Under the pieces are notes generated by a model. That model saw nothing but the letters and a program-made list of their open reading frames with translations, was not told the origin of the DNA and did no database searches. Shown in pieces: positions 36,712 through 44,522 of a stretch of DNA of 64,000 nucleotides. The stretch is from Abditibacterium sp. (GTDB lineage Bacteria; Armatimonadota; Abditibacteriia; Abditibacteriales; Abditibacteriaceae). The position numbers and the translations under genes were made by a program. Each line of letters opens with the position of its first letter. The first letter of the stretch is position 1. The stretch is taken from positions 229,260 through 293,259 of the forward strand of contig JAUJNG010000003.1 of the NCBI GenBank assembly GCA_030448265.1. Reading direction: 5' to 3'.

Positions 36712-36834
36712 CTCTCCGCTTGCGGGGAGGGTTAGGGAGGAGTGAGCCGAAAGAGTTGCTGTTTCTGAATCGGGCGCTCACTTGCACCGCCCACCCCTCC
36801 CTAACCCTCCCCGCAAGCGGAGAGGGAACCGGTC
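36712..36834. repeat. GACCGGTTCCC inverted repeat, copy 2
   Basis: Arms matching those at 15857-15994, with an unrelated loop. The right arm encodes the last 11 residues of the aldo/keto reductase on the minus strand. Confidence 0.85.
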
Positions 36835-37799
36835 ATTTCTCTTCGCTCCAACGCCGCGACCTGCTCCGCGCTCAGTTTTACGTCCGACGCGTTCAAACTG
36901 TCTTGCAGCTGCGCCGCCGTTTTGGGGCCGATGATCGGCACAACGGGAAACGGCTGCGACAGCAAATACCCCAAAACCATCTGTGTGACGGAAAGTCCGC
37001 TTTGTGCGCCGAGGTTTTCAACTTGCGCCGCGCGGGCGCGATTCACAGCGCGCACCGCTTCGCTGTCGTATGTTGCCGTGATGCCGCGCGACAAAGGTCG
37101 ATTTTCCGCGATTTTCTGGAAGAAACCATTGGCCTGCGACGAATAGGGAAGCGCCGCCAGGCCGCTTTCGAGGTGAAAGTCGCGCATTGCGGCGTTCATG
37201 GCGGCTAAAGTGGGATCGGAACTGCTCAAATCGCTTTGCGCCAGACTCCACAAGGGCTGATTCGCCACGAATCCGCGCGCGCCGCGCACTTGCGCGGCAT
37301 CTTGAAATTCGCGCATTCGCGCCGTTTTCCAGTTGGAGCAGCCGTAATAACGAATTTTGCCCGCCGCGACGAGCGCTTCCATGATGTCGAGAACTTCTTC
37401 GACTGGCACGGCGGGATCGTCGCGGTGAAAATACCACAAATCAAGCGCCTCGACGCCCAGATTTTTCAAGCTGTCGGCCACATCCGCTTCAATTTCGCGC
37501 TGCGAAAGCCGCCCCACATTCATCGAAGTGAGTTCGGGATGCCCGCCTTTGGTGCCGATAACGGCGTCTTTGCGGCGCGAGGCGAGCCATTTCCCAATCA
37601 ATCGTTCGCTCGAACCTTTGCCGGCGCTCGTCCAGGCGGCGTAAATCGCGGCGGTGTCGAGGAAATTGCCGCCCGCATCGAAAAACTGGTCGAGAAGTGC
37701 AAGGGAATCGCTTTCCGAAACGCCCGCGCCCAGATCACCCGCGCCCAGACACAGCGCCGAAACGCGCAAATCGGTGCGCGGCAGAGTCAAATATCTCAT
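36801..37799 (-). CDS. Aldo/keto reductase
   Basis: A 332-residue (beta/alpha)8 NADPH-dependent oxidoreductase. Family residues visible: Asp in FFDAGGNFLDTAAIY with Tyr five residues later, Lys in IGTKGG, His in WYFHRDDP and the GCSNWKTARM and VPIIGPKT cofactor loops. The ATG at 37799 gives the standard start (MRYLTLPRTDLRVSALCLG). The C-terminal MTGSLSACGEG is translated from an inverted repeat, so the repeat inserted across the original stop. Substrate unknown. Confidence 0.87.
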   Translation of the reverse strand: MRYLTLPRTDLRVSALCLGAGDLGAGVSESDSLALLDQFFDAGGNFLDTAAIYAAWTSAGKGSSERLIGKWLASRRKDAVIGTKGGHPELTSMNVGRLSQREIEADVADSLKNLGVEALDLWYFHRDDPAVPVEEVLDIMEALVAAGKIRYYGCSNWKTARMREFQDAAQVRGARGFVANQPLWSLAQSDLSSSDPTLAAMNAAMRDFHLESGLAALPYSSQANGFFQKIAENRPLSRGITATYDSEAVRAVNRARAAQVENLGAQSGLSVTQMVLGYLLSQPFPVVPIIGPKTAAQLQDSLNASDVKLSAEQVAALERREMTGSLSACGEG

Positions 37800-37834
37800 T
37801 AATCGTTCGTGTCGCGGTTTGCGCGCCAAGGTTG

Positions 37835-38431
37835 TCAGGGCAGCAGATCGTCAACGCGAATCACGGCGTCGGGCGCGGCGAGAGGCGAAACGCTTTCGCC
37901 TGGCAGCAAAATCTGCGTCGAGCGATAGCCCCATCCCAGCAGCGCCTCGCTCATCGGCGCGCTCTGGCGGCGCACTTCGAGAGTGCGTTCAGGGAGGTTG
38001 ACGATCCAGTATTCGCCGACACCGGCACGCGCATAAAGCGCGGCTTTGGTTTGCTGGTCGGGAATGAGCGTGGTGTCGGAAATTTCCACGATTAAAACGG
38101 CGGTTGTGGGATGATTTTCCAGATAGTCGCGGGGCGAGCCGGAAACGATGGCCACATCGGGTTCCGGTTTGGAACTTTGGCCGAAAACAAGCGGCAACTG
38201 CACGCGAACCACGAAGGCGACACCAAAAACATCGGCCAACAGATATTGAGCTAAAGTGACGGCGACAGCGTGCGACGTTTTTTGTGTCATTTTCTCCCAA
38301 ACCTCGCCTTCGATGAGTTCATATTTGGCATCGGGCGCGAAAAATCCGGCCTCGAAAAGGCGTTCGAACTCTTCAACCGTCCAGCCGTGCCGCGCGAGGG
38401 CGGGTAGATTTTGCGTGAGTGTCAGTCCCAT
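37835..38431 (-). CDS. Uma2-family putative endonuclease
   Basis: A 198-residue DUF820/Uma2 protein with a PD-(D/E)xK nuclease-like core: YELIEGEVWEKM, then EPDVAIV and the LIVEISDTT...KAALYARAGVGEYWIVN string, in which the D, E and K positions are preserved. These genes are abundant and often multiplied in cyanobacteria, Planctomycetes and Armatimonadota; their biological role is unsettled. It lies directly upstream of the aldo/keto reductase gene on the same strand, with 35 nt between. Confidence 0.85.
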   Translation of the reverse strand: MGLTLTQNLPALARHGWTVEEFERLFEAGFFAPDAKYELIEGEVWEKMTQKTSHAVAVTLAQYLLADVFGVAFVVRVQLPLVFGQSSKPEPDVAIVSGSPRDYLENHPTTAVLIVEISDTTLIPDQQTKAALYARAGVGEYWIVNLPERTLEVRRQSAPMSEALLGWGYRSTQILLPGESVSPLAAPDAVIRVDDLLP

Positions 38432-38462
38432 AATTCGTCTCCCTCATTCGAGTGTCACATCT

Positions 38463-38695
38463 TCAACGGTTTTCCGTATCGCGCGAAAGCCACCAATGGA
38501 GCGCGCCCAGCAGTGAAATCAGCAGCAAAAGCGCCGCGCCGGTTCCCACGCTGCCAAAATCCATTTATTGGCGGCGGGAAAATAGCCGCGCAGTTTCTGA
38601 GCGATGGGAAAGCCCAGCACTAAACTCCACGCGAAAATCATGGCAATGATGAGGTCTGCGGGAATTTGGCGCGCGTAGCGGCGCGATTTGGGGTT
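38463..38695 (-). pseudogene. Remnant of a small membrane protein, frameshifted
   Basis: Reading the minus strand, one frame gives a hydrophobic helix (LIIAMIFAWSLVLGFPIAQ) and FPAANKW, then another frame continues GTGAALLLLISLLGALHWWLSRD to a stop at 38463, so one base must shift near 38565. No start codon is present; the upstream edge is a 37-bp copy of the nadB 3' end. It probably was a small two-helix gene following a nadB-like terminus. The rest of the 38432-38751 gap is empty. Confidence 0.4.
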
Positions 38696-38700
38696 TCTCT

Positions 38701-38737
38701 TTTCACCTCGACCGGCGTTATCACCAGATCATCGCGC
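38701..38737. repeat. 37-bp direct repeat of nadB 3' end, left copy
   Basis: Matches 40122-40158 at 35 of 37 positions in the same orientation. The pair brackets the alpha/beta hydrolase gene and a nested palindrome. Confidence 0.75.
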
Positions 38738-38751
38738 GCCAAAAAGCAGCC

Positions 38752-39876
38752 TTACTTGCGGTAAAGCGCGACGGCTCCTTTGCTGTAAGAGGCCAGCGCA
38801 TCGCTTTGAAGATAGGCTGTGGCCCTGTCGTCATTTTGGAGAGAACTATCCCAAAAAGCCAGCGTTGCGCTTTTGACATAGGAGAAAATGCTCTCCTGAC
38901 TGCCGCCCAACCCCCCTGCTCCATTTCTCTGCCCGATTCCGCCGTCCAAAACACCGCCAAAGGCTCCTTCTCTTCCCTGGCGGCGCCGACCAAAGCCGCC
39001 GTTGCCTCCGAAGCCGCCTCCGGCTCCCGTCATGCGGCCACTGAAGGAAAAATGGTTGGCTCCCTCAATAAAAACATGATATTTGTTGCCTGGCGGACTG
39101 CCGTCGAACGGCTCTTTTTTCCATTCGGGGCTTTGTCCCTGGGCGCCTCTGTCGCGTGAGCCGGTCATCGTCATCATCGGTATCTTGAGGTTTTGCCACG
39201 AATTTTTGGTCAGTCCCTGCTGGCCGCTTCCCTGTCCCGAAAGCTGCAACACCGCCCCAACGCGCGCATCAGCGAAACTTTGCAGCGCCTTGGGCTGGGC
39301 TGCGGGCATTTCGATGGTCGCCCCGCCGATGAGTTGAGCCGTGTAAGCCCCCAGCGAATGACCGCCGACACCGATGCGCGATTTATCAACGGTGCCTTTC
39401 CACTGCGGTAGCTGGCGCGTGAGGGCGTCGAGGGAATCGAGCACGAAAGCGACATCGAGCACCCGATCCGGACTTCCGGTTTCGCGCATGGCCCGCATCA
39501 AGCCGCCCAGAGCGGCGCCGCGTCCGCCCCCATCGCTCTGGCCGGCGGTGGAATCGGCATGAACCGGCGCAATGACGAGGTAACCGTGACTGGCCCAGAA
39601 CGAAGTCAGCGCCGAGTAGCTGGAAGGAGCGCCGCCGCCGCCATGCGAGAAAACGATGATCGGAAACCGGCCCGTCGCGGTCGGGTAAACCGCCATCAGA
39701 CTTAAATTCTTGTTCCGTTTGGCGTCGCGCAGCACGATGGCATCGGCACGAGCCACTTCATTTGGCTTCGAGTCGGTCGGGTAGAGCGATGGCGCCGCAA
39801 GGCAGTGGGCCGTCGAAAACGCGATGGACGCGGCGGTCAAAATCGCGGCGGCAAAACGGGCAAAATTGCGTGACAT
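38752..39876 (-). CDS. Secreted alpha/beta hydrolase (chlorophyllase/cutinase-like)
   Basis: A 374-residue exported protein: signal peptide to about residue 27 (AHCLAA), then an alpha/beta-hydrolase with oxyanion region FSHGGGG, nucleophile Ser in GHSLG and a late His (about GANHFSF). It resembles chlorophyllase- or PET-hydrolase-type esterases. Between the His and the C-terminal helix there is a Gly/Arg-rich loop of about 45 residues (GAGGGFGGNGGFGRR...GGLGG) not found in typical members. The start follows AAGGAGTTTC. It is bounded by 37-bp direct repeats and may have been inserted next to nadB. Confidence 0.8.
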   Translation of the reverse strand: MSRNFARFAAAILTAASIAFSTAHCLAAPSLYPTDSKPNEVARADAIVLRDAKRNKNLSLMAVYPTATGRFPIIVFSHGGGGAPSSYSALTSFWASHGYLVIAPVHADSTAGQSDGGGRGAALGGLMRAMRETGSPDRVLDVAFVLDSLDALTRQLPQWKGTVDKSRIGVGGHSLGAYTAQLIGGATIEMPAAQPKALQSFADARVGAVLQLSGQGSGQQGLTKNSWQNLKIPMMTMTGSRDRGAQGQSPEWKKEPFDGSPPGNKYHVFIEGANHFSFSGRMTGAGGGFGGNGGFGRRRQGREGAFGGVLDGGIGQRNGAGGLGGSQESIFSYVKSATLAFWDSSLQNDDRATAYLQSDALASYSKGAVALYRK

Positions 39877-39910
39877 GAAACTCCTTAATACTCAAATTCG
39901 GTCTGTAGCT

Positions 39911-40077
39911 TAGAGGCTGTTTAGTAAATCGAGAAGCGGAGCAAAAGTAAGGGGCAGATCGTCATGCTGAGCCTGCGAAGCCTCTGGCATTGCTGCGATG
40001 TGAGCGTCAAGCCAGAGGCTTCGCAGGCTCAGCATGACAAAAACTGGGGATTTTCCCATTGACTAAACAGCCTCTTA
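39911..40077. repeat. Nested GTCATG-ended inverted repeat, copy 4
   Basis: Inner arms 39961-39988 and 40011-40038 (GTCATGCTGAGCCTGCGAAG); outer arms AGAGGCTGTTTAGT (39912 on) with 40063-40077. Sits within the segment flanked by the 37-bp direct repeats. Confidence 0.8.
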
Positions 40078-40118
40078 GAATGCGATGGTAATCGGGAGTT
40101 GTGCCGTGACCCCGCGCC

Positions 40119-41753
40119 CTATTTCACTTCGACCGGCGTTATCACCAGATTATCGCGCTCGCCGCTCAAAACCAGATGGTGCTGCCATTCCTCGCACAAA
40201 TCGGGGAAATCACGGCGAAAATGCGCGCCGCGACTTTCTTTTCGATCCAGCGCGGCGCGCGTGATGAGCCAGGCGCATTCGATCATGTTCGCCAGTTCAA
40301 TCGCCTCGCGGCGTGGCGCGGGATGGCCGAACTGCGCGTAAAGGCCGTTTAAAATGCGCAGCGTGTTTTGCAGGCCCGCTTCATCGCGCACCAGCCCGAC
40401 GCCTTTCCACATCGCGTCCTGCAAGCGCGATTTGGCGTTTTGCAGCGTTTCAGCCGGAAAATCGGGCCGCGTCGCGCCGTTGCCTGCGGTTTGGGGCGGC
40501 GCGATTTCCTCCGCGTTATTTTTGAGACACTCCACTGCCGCGCGCACCGTCCGAATCCCGAAAACCAGGCCTTCGAGCATCGAATTGCTCGCCAATCGAT
40601 TGGCGCCGTGAACGCCGGTGCAGGCGCATTCGCCGCACGCGAGCAGGCCCGAAACGTTGGTGGCGCCGTCCAGATCGGTGCGAATGCCGCCCATCATGTA
40701 ATGTTCGGCGGGCGAAACCGGAATCGGCTGACTCGCGGGGTCGATGCCATAGGCCACGCAGGTCGAATAAATGGTCGGAAAACGCGCCGCGATTTGCTGC
40801 GCCGTGTTCTGGGTCAAATCGAGCGTCACGAAATCGGAGTCCGACGCGAGAATCTCGCTCGCAATGGCCCGCGCCACGACATCGCGCGGCGCCAGTTCCG
40901 CATCGGGATGATAGCGGGGCATGAACCGCTCGCCGCGCGCGTTGAGCAGCAGCGCGCCTTCGCCGCGCACGGCTTCGGAGATGAGGAATTTGGGATTCGA
41001 CGGCCCCAGCGCGAACGCGGTGGGATGAAACTGCACGAATTCCATGTCCATCAGGTGCGCTCCGGCGCGAAACGCCATCGCCATGCCGTCGCCGGTGAGA
41101 ACCGGCGGGTTGGTCGTCACTTTATACAGCGCGCCGACGCCGCCCGTCGCGGTAATCGTGGCTTTGGCGCGAAAAAGCACCAAATTTCCACCCTCATCGA
41201 GCGAAATGGCGCCCCGACAACGCCCACTCTCGACCCAGAAATCGACGGTGAGATGGTTTTCCAGCACTTCGATGTCGGGCGCCTCGAAGGCCAGTTCCGA
41301 CAGGCTGCGCTGCACTTCTTTGCCTGTTGAATCGCCCTGCGCGTGAACGATGCGCCGCGCGCGATGCGCGGCTTCGCGGGTGAGTTTGAGGTCGCCGTTG
41401 GCCTCGGTGTCGAAATGCGCGCCGCGCGCGATGAGTTCGCGGATGCGCTGCGGCCCTTCGCGCACCAGAATTTTGACGGCGGAGGGATCGGAAAGTCCGG
41501 CGCCCGCTTTTTCGGTGTCGCTTTGATGCAATTTCGGCGAATCGAGCGGTTCGGGCGCCAACACCGCCGCGATGCCGCCCTGCGCCCACTGCGTGGAGCC
41601 GTCGTGAATTTCTTCTTTGGTCAAAACCGCGACGCTGCCGTGTTCGACCAGTTCGAGCGCGCAGGAAAGCCCCGCGACACCGGAGCCGATGATGAGAAAA
41701 TCGAAGTCGCGGACGGGAAGTTGGGATAAATCGAGGGGGAGAAGCGGAATCAT
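40119..41753 (-). CDS. nadB: L-aspartate oxidase
   Basis: A 544-residue FAD enzyme, first step of bacterial NAD synthesis (aspartate to iminoaspartate). FAD site GSGVAGLSCALEL near residue 23, STQWAQGGIAAV, active-site region VQFHPTAF, and SLLACGECACTGVHGANRLASNSMLEGLVFG toward the middle; the C-terminal helical domain ends NLVITPVEVK. Length is normal. nadA and nadC are not adjacent. The ATG at 41753 has no clear ribosome-binding site. Confidence 0.95.
   Translation of the reverse strand: MIPLLPLDLSQLPVRDFDFLIIGSGVAGLSCALELVEHGSVAVLTKEEIHDGSTQWAQGGIAAVLAPEPLDSPKLHQSDTEKAGAGLSDPSAVKILVREGPQRIRELIARGAHFDTEANGDLKLTREAAHRARRIVHAQGDSTGKEVQRSLSELAFEAPDIEVLENHLTVDFWVESGRCRGAISLDEGGNLVLFRAKATITATGGVGALYKVTTNPPVLTGDGMAMAFRAGAHLMDMEFVQFHPTAFALGPSNPKFLISEAVRGEGALLLNARGERFMPRYHPDAELAPRDVVARAIASEILASDSDFVTLDLTQNTAQQIAARFPTIYSTCVAYGIDPASQPIPVSPAEHYMMGGIRTDLDGATNVSGLLACGECACTGVHGANRLASNSMLEGLVFGIRTVRAAVECLKNNAEEIAPPQTAGNGATRPDFPAETLQNAKSRLQDAMWKGVGLVRDEAGLQNTLRILNGLYAQFGHPAPRREAIELANMIECAWLITRAALDRKESRGAHFRRDFPDLCEEWQHHLVLSGERDNLVITPVEVK
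40122..40158. repeat. 37-bp direct repeat of nadB 3' end, right copy
   Basis: Original copy, coding for the last ten or so residues of NadB. See 38701-38737. Confidence 0.75.
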
Positions 41754-41796
41754 TGAATTTCGCGCGGAGGCGCGGAGGCGCAGAGAGTTTTGAGGG

Positions 41797-42006
41797 TTAG
41801 TTTTTGGGTTTGCGAGATAGGCCGAAAGCCCATATTAGAAGCATTATGAAGGCACCGGAAATCATTCCGCCTACAACTGCCGATTGATACCGACCAATAC
41901 CTTTGGATTCCAACCACAGACGAATAGCTCCAGTAACCAAACCTATCAGGAGAGAAAAAGTTATTACTCCCGCCCAAGCGAGACAGGATAGAGGCTTTTT
42001 TCGCAT
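41797..42006 (-). CDS. Small two-helix membrane protein
   Basis: Protein of 69 residues with two hydrophobic helices (about 12-28, WAGVITFSLLIGLVTGA, and 43-60, VVGGMISGAFIMLLIWAF) and a basic C-terminus. The start at 42006 is the Met before the first helix. It is AT-richer than the neighbours and 27 nt downstream of mazF. Family not recognised. Confidence 0.5.
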   Translation of the reverse strand: MRKKPLSCLAWAGVITFSLLIGLVTGAIRLWLESKGIGRYQSAVVGGMISGAFIMLLIWAFGLSRKPKN

Positions 42007-42033
42007 GGTCAAATCGCCGTCACAGAAAAACAA

Positions 42034-42375
42034 TCAAGGAATCGGCAGCAAAGTCTTCAATTTCTGCCCGACTTCATCGGTAATATCGGAGCCAACGCGC
42101 CCCACGAAACGCACCTTGCGCCCGCGCCAATCCACGCTTCTGACATGATCGCAAAGCACGACGCCGCCTGCGCCCGCGTCGTTGGGAAGCGCGACTTCAA
42201 AGCTGTAGCCTTTGACCTGATTGGTGATGGGGCAAACGATGGCCAGTCCAACGAGACCATTGTAAGCGGCGGGCGACAATACCAGCGCAGGGCGGCGTCC
42301 GGCCTGCTCGCGCCCGACTTGCGGGTCGAAGTCGAGCCAAAGAATGTCGCCGCGTTCGGGCGCGCCGCTTAACAC
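42034..42375 (-). CDS. mazF: MazF/PemK-family toxin (endoribonuclease)
   Basis: A 113-residue type II toxin of the MazF/PemK fold with the RGDILWLDFDP entry, GREQAGRRPALVLSP and CPITNQVKGYSFEV strands, and LCDHVRSVDWRGR near the end. MazF enzymes cut mRNA at short sequences. The GTG at 42375 overlaps the antitoxin stop (GTGTTAA), giving translational coupling. Longer upstream starts are inside the antitoxin gene. Forms a pair with 42369-42635. Confidence 0.85.
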   Translation of the reverse strand: MLSGAPERGDILWLDFDPQVGREQAGRRPALVLSPAAYNGLVGLAIVCPITNQVKGYSFEVALPNDAGAGGVVLCDHVRSVDWRGRKVRFVGRVGSDITDEVGQKLKTLLPIP

Positions 42376-42635
42376 TGCGGCTCCGGCTCGTCGTAAACCC
42401 AGATTTCCTTGCCGACATCCGCTCCCCAATCGGTTTCGCCGTGCAGATTGTCTTCGTTGATATTTTCCAGCAATGCTTCGAGGGTATATTTCTGACGCTG
42501 CGGCTGCAAAATCACGCGCCCATTTTCGACGCTGATTTCCAACGGCGTGCCCTCGCGGATTTTGGCTTGTTCGGCGAACGCTTTGGGAATGCGAACTGCC
42601 AGGCTATTGCCCCATTTTTGCGCGATTTGATTCAT
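42369..42635 (-). CDS. mazE: MazE-family antitoxin (AbrB-type)
   Basis: Protein of 88 residues with an AbrB/MazE swapped-hairpin DNA-binding domain (NQIAQKWGNSLAVRIPKAFAEQAKI...LEISVENGRVIL) and an acidic C-terminal tail (EDNLHGETDWGADVG...DEPEPQC) of the kind that neutralises MazF. Good GGAGG ribosome-binding site. The pair probably autoregulates through the antitoxin DNA-binding domain. Confidence 0.85.
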   Translation of the reverse strand: MNQIAQKWGNSLAVRIPKAFAEQAKIREGTPLEISVENGRVILQPQRQKYTLEALLENINEDNLHGETDWGADVGKEIWVYDEPEPQC

Positions 42636-42667
42636 CAGAACCTCCAGTTGTTTCTACTTTAAATATA

Positions 42668-42702
42668 CAAAAGACGCAGAGAACTTTCTCTGCGTCTTTT
42701 GG
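42668..42702 (-). terminator. Bidirectional terminator between DinB-like and mazE
   Basis: CAAAAGACGCAGAGAA and TTCTCTGCGTCTTTTG form a 15-bp stem with flanking A and T runs, 15 nt after the DinB-like stop on the minus strand. Confidence 0.75.
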
Positions 42703-42716
42703 TTTTGGGCCGATTT

Positions 42717-43169
42717 TTAGCCTGTCATGTCGATGAAATGGCTTTCCGCATCGCCCAATAAAGTCTGAAGGTAAACGATTTGCCCGTGATGATGCAGCGT
42801 TTCCACCACACCGAATCCCACACCGTTGGCTTTGGGAATACGGCCAAAGGGCGTGGCCATCTCGACTTGCAGATCGCTTTCGCTCAAGGAACCCAGAATC
42901 TGAGCGTAATTGGAAGTGGCCGCTAAAACGGCGGCTTTGGCGCCCTCGCGGTCGGAAAGCGTGGGAGGGTTGACCTTGAACTCCTGGCCTTGCAGCGCAC
43001 CCGCGAAGCCGCCGACGACACCGCAGATTTCCTGGCAGATTTCGAGCGCCGATTTCGCTTCGGGCGCCGGTTTCCAGGCCAATTTATCGTCGGGAATGAA
43101 ATCGAGGTTGTGGGCGATGTTGTGTCCGCCAAACGTGACCAGTTCGATGAGGGGTTGCAGGGGATTCAT
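42717..43169 (-). CDS. DinB-superfamily protein
   Basis: A 150-residue four-helix protein of the DinB/YfiT superfamily. The metal-binding His triad is probably the early His in GHNIAHNLDF and the His-rich VETLHHHGQIVYLQTLLG helix. Members are metal-dependent thiol transferases or of unknown activity. 9 nt separate it from the isochorismatase-like gene upstream, so the two are likely co-transcribed. Confidence 0.75.
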   Translation of the reverse strand: MNPLQPLIELVTFGGHNIAHNLDFIPDDKLAWKPAPEAKSALEICQEICGVVGGFAGALQGQEFKVNPPTLSDREGAKAAVLAATSNYAQILGSLSESDLQVEMATPFGRIPKANGVGFGVVETLHHHGQIVYLQTLLGDAESHFIDMTG

Positions 43170-43178
43170 AAAGGTTTC

Positions 43179-43721
43179 TCACTTGATGAGCGCCAAAATC
43201 GCTTTGAAATCGGGCGACTCGGCGCTTTGGAGCAGTTCAAAAACCGCGCTTTCGGTTGAAGTCGGGAGCGCGCCCGCGACTTTGAGGCGCTCCCAGCCGA
43301 TGCGGCGATTGTGCTCCTGACGCGAACTGATCGCGTCGTAAACCGCAAAAACGGTGGCGCCGTTGGACAGCAAATCGAGCGCCGTTTGCGTCACGCAAAT
43401 ATGGCCTTCCAGACCGCACAGCAAAATCGTTTTGCGATTCGCCATTTCGATTTGCTCTTGAGCGTCGGGCCAGGCCGAAAAGCGCATTTTTTCGACGGGC
43501 GAGAATTCGCCCAGCGCTTCTTTGATGGAATCGATGGTGCCGCCGATTTTGGCGGGATTTTGTTCGGAAACCACGACCGGAATCTCCAGACGGCGCGCAA
43601 CTTTCGCCAGAACCTGGCAGTTGCGCTCGACGCGCTGGGCTTCCCACATTTCGGGTAGCAGTCGAGTCTGCACATCGACGATGAGCAGCAGGCAGTTTTC
43701 AGGGGTGAGGCGGGCAATCAT
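43179..43721 (-). CDS. Isochorismatase-family cysteine hydrolase
   Basis: A 180-residue hydrolase with the family triad: Asp in LLIVDVQTRLL (about residue 17), Lys in VEKMRFSAW and Cys in LEGHICVTQTALDL (about 109). Relatives act on nicotinamide, isochorismate or other amides; the substrate here is open. Starts without a ribosome-binding site but with CAAACT 7 nt upstream. First gene of a pair with the DinB-like gene. Confidence 0.85.
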   Translation of the reverse strand: MIARLTPENCLLLIVDVQTRLLPEMWEAQRVERNCQVLAKVARRLEIPVVVSEQNPAKIGGTIDSIKEALGEFSPVEKMRFSAWPDAQEQIEMANRKTILLCGLEGHICVTQTALDLLSNGATVFAVYDAISSRQEHNRRIGWERLKVAGALPTSTESAVFELLQSAESPDFKAILALIK

Positions 43722-43728
43722 GGGAGGG

Positions 43729-43734
43729 AGTTTG
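43729..43734 (-). promoter_or_regulatory. -10-like element of the isochorismatase gene
   Basis: Minus-strand CAAACT in the context GTCAAACT, 7 nt before the ATG at 43721. Confidence 0.4.
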
Positions 43735-43778
43735 ACGGATTAGACGCCAATCCCGCGCGGCGTCAAGCTTTGGGTGTG

Positions 43779-43925
43779 ATGAGCGCCCTTCAGTTTTTGC
43801 AAGACCTCAAAAATGCCATGCAACCCTCTGGCTTCGCGTTTTTTGGCGTCGTGCTGCTCTTCTCGATCCTGTTCCTCGTCATAAACGCGCGGGCAGAGCA
43901 TTTTTACGCGCGTCAAAGTGATTAG
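43779..43925 (+). CDS. Small membrane protein (48 residues)
   Basis: Protein of 48 residues: a short amphipathic start (MSALQFLQDLKNAMQPS), one transmembrane helix (FAFFGVVLLFSILFLVINA) and a charged tail. It ends 9 nt before the next small membrane gene, whose ribosome-binding site overlaps its stop region. No clear Shine-Dalgarno of its own. Unrecognised. Confidence 0.5.
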   Translation: MSALQFLQDLKNAMQPSGFAFFGVVLLFSILFLVINARAEHFYARQSD

Positions 43926-43934
43926 GAAAACAAA

Positions 43935-44177
43935 ATGAAAACATCTCGACTTCCCGATTGGATTGTCCTGTCGACGGCGTTTCTACTGACGGCACTCATC
44001 GTTGACACCATCTGGGTGTTTCTCAATGCACCACTCATCGCGTTTTACCTGGGTGTGCCAATTTTTATCGGGCTGGTGAACTGCATAGAGAAACCATTAT
44101 CCACCATTTGGATTTTCGCAAGACGAATTCTTCATCACAAGAAATCTTTCAACCTCGAAGTCAATTCAGGCGATTAG
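43935..44177 (+). CDS. Small two-helix membrane protein (80 residues)
   Basis: Protein of 80 residues with two adjacent hydrophobic helices (about 10-31, IVLSTAFLLTALIVDTIWVFL, and 33-50) and a basic tail. TAGGAAAAC upstream serves as a ribosome-binding site. AT-richer than the flanking genes. Forms a tiny operon with the 48-residue protein. Unrecognised. Confidence 0.5.
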   Translation: MKTSRLPDWIVLSTAFLLTALIVDTIWVFLNAPLIAFYLGVPIFIGLVNCIEKPLSTIWIFARRILHHKKSFNLEVNSGD

Positions 44178-44328
44178 AAGCGACCTCAGAGCACCACGAA
44201 ACCCGATTTATTAACACCGTGCTAAGTCCTGGGGAAAACTTCGTGAAAAACAGGGATAAGCCTGCCGATAAGTTTTCCCCAACACCCGCAAAACCCCGAA
44301 ATTTTCCAATTTGAACGCGCGGTGTGCA

Positions 44329-44358
44329 TTGCGAACGCGCCGCGCGCTTCCGTAGAAT
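44329..44358 (+). promoter_or_regulatory. Candidate promoter of nrdJ
   Basis: TTGCGA (44329-44334), an 18-nt spacer, then TAGAAT (44353-44358): 4/6 and 5/6 matches to consensus. It precedes the NrdR-box pair and would give a leader of about 155 nt before the start. Confidence 0.5.
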
Positions 44359-44373
44359 CTCTTACGGAGCTAA

Positions 44374-44421
44374 TTCCGATATCTTGTGGCTCGCCGGTTG
44401 CCGAGACACAAGATATAGGGT
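44374..44421 (+). promoter_or_regulatory. Pair of NrdR boxes upstream of nrdJ
   Basis: Box 1, 44374-44389 (inverted orientation, about 11/16 matches), and box 2, 44406-44421 (ACACAAGATATAGGGT, 15/16 matches to the NrdR consensus). The start-to-start distance is 32 bp, three helical turns, as for known NrdR tandem sites. The inner halves also form a perfect ATATCTTGTG/CACAAGATAT inverted repeat. NrdR would repress nrdJ when dATP/ATP is high. Confidence 0.65.
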
Positions 44422-44522
44422 TAATTGCCTCCTTCTCTCTTTCTTCTCGATACTCCCAGCCTCGACTTTTACAAACCAATCCCCAGGGTTTTACCCCAAC
44501 TCCCACCTTCCAGAGATTCATC

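Noticed and set aside
42034..42635. MazEF as a novel toxin system
   Set aside because: Both proteins fit the known MazF/PemK and AbrB-type MazE families with the usual overlap; nothing new is visible.
44322..44522. 67-residue N-terminal extension of NrdJ
   Set aside because: It reads through a promoter and two NrdR boxes and resembles no NrdJ N-terminus.
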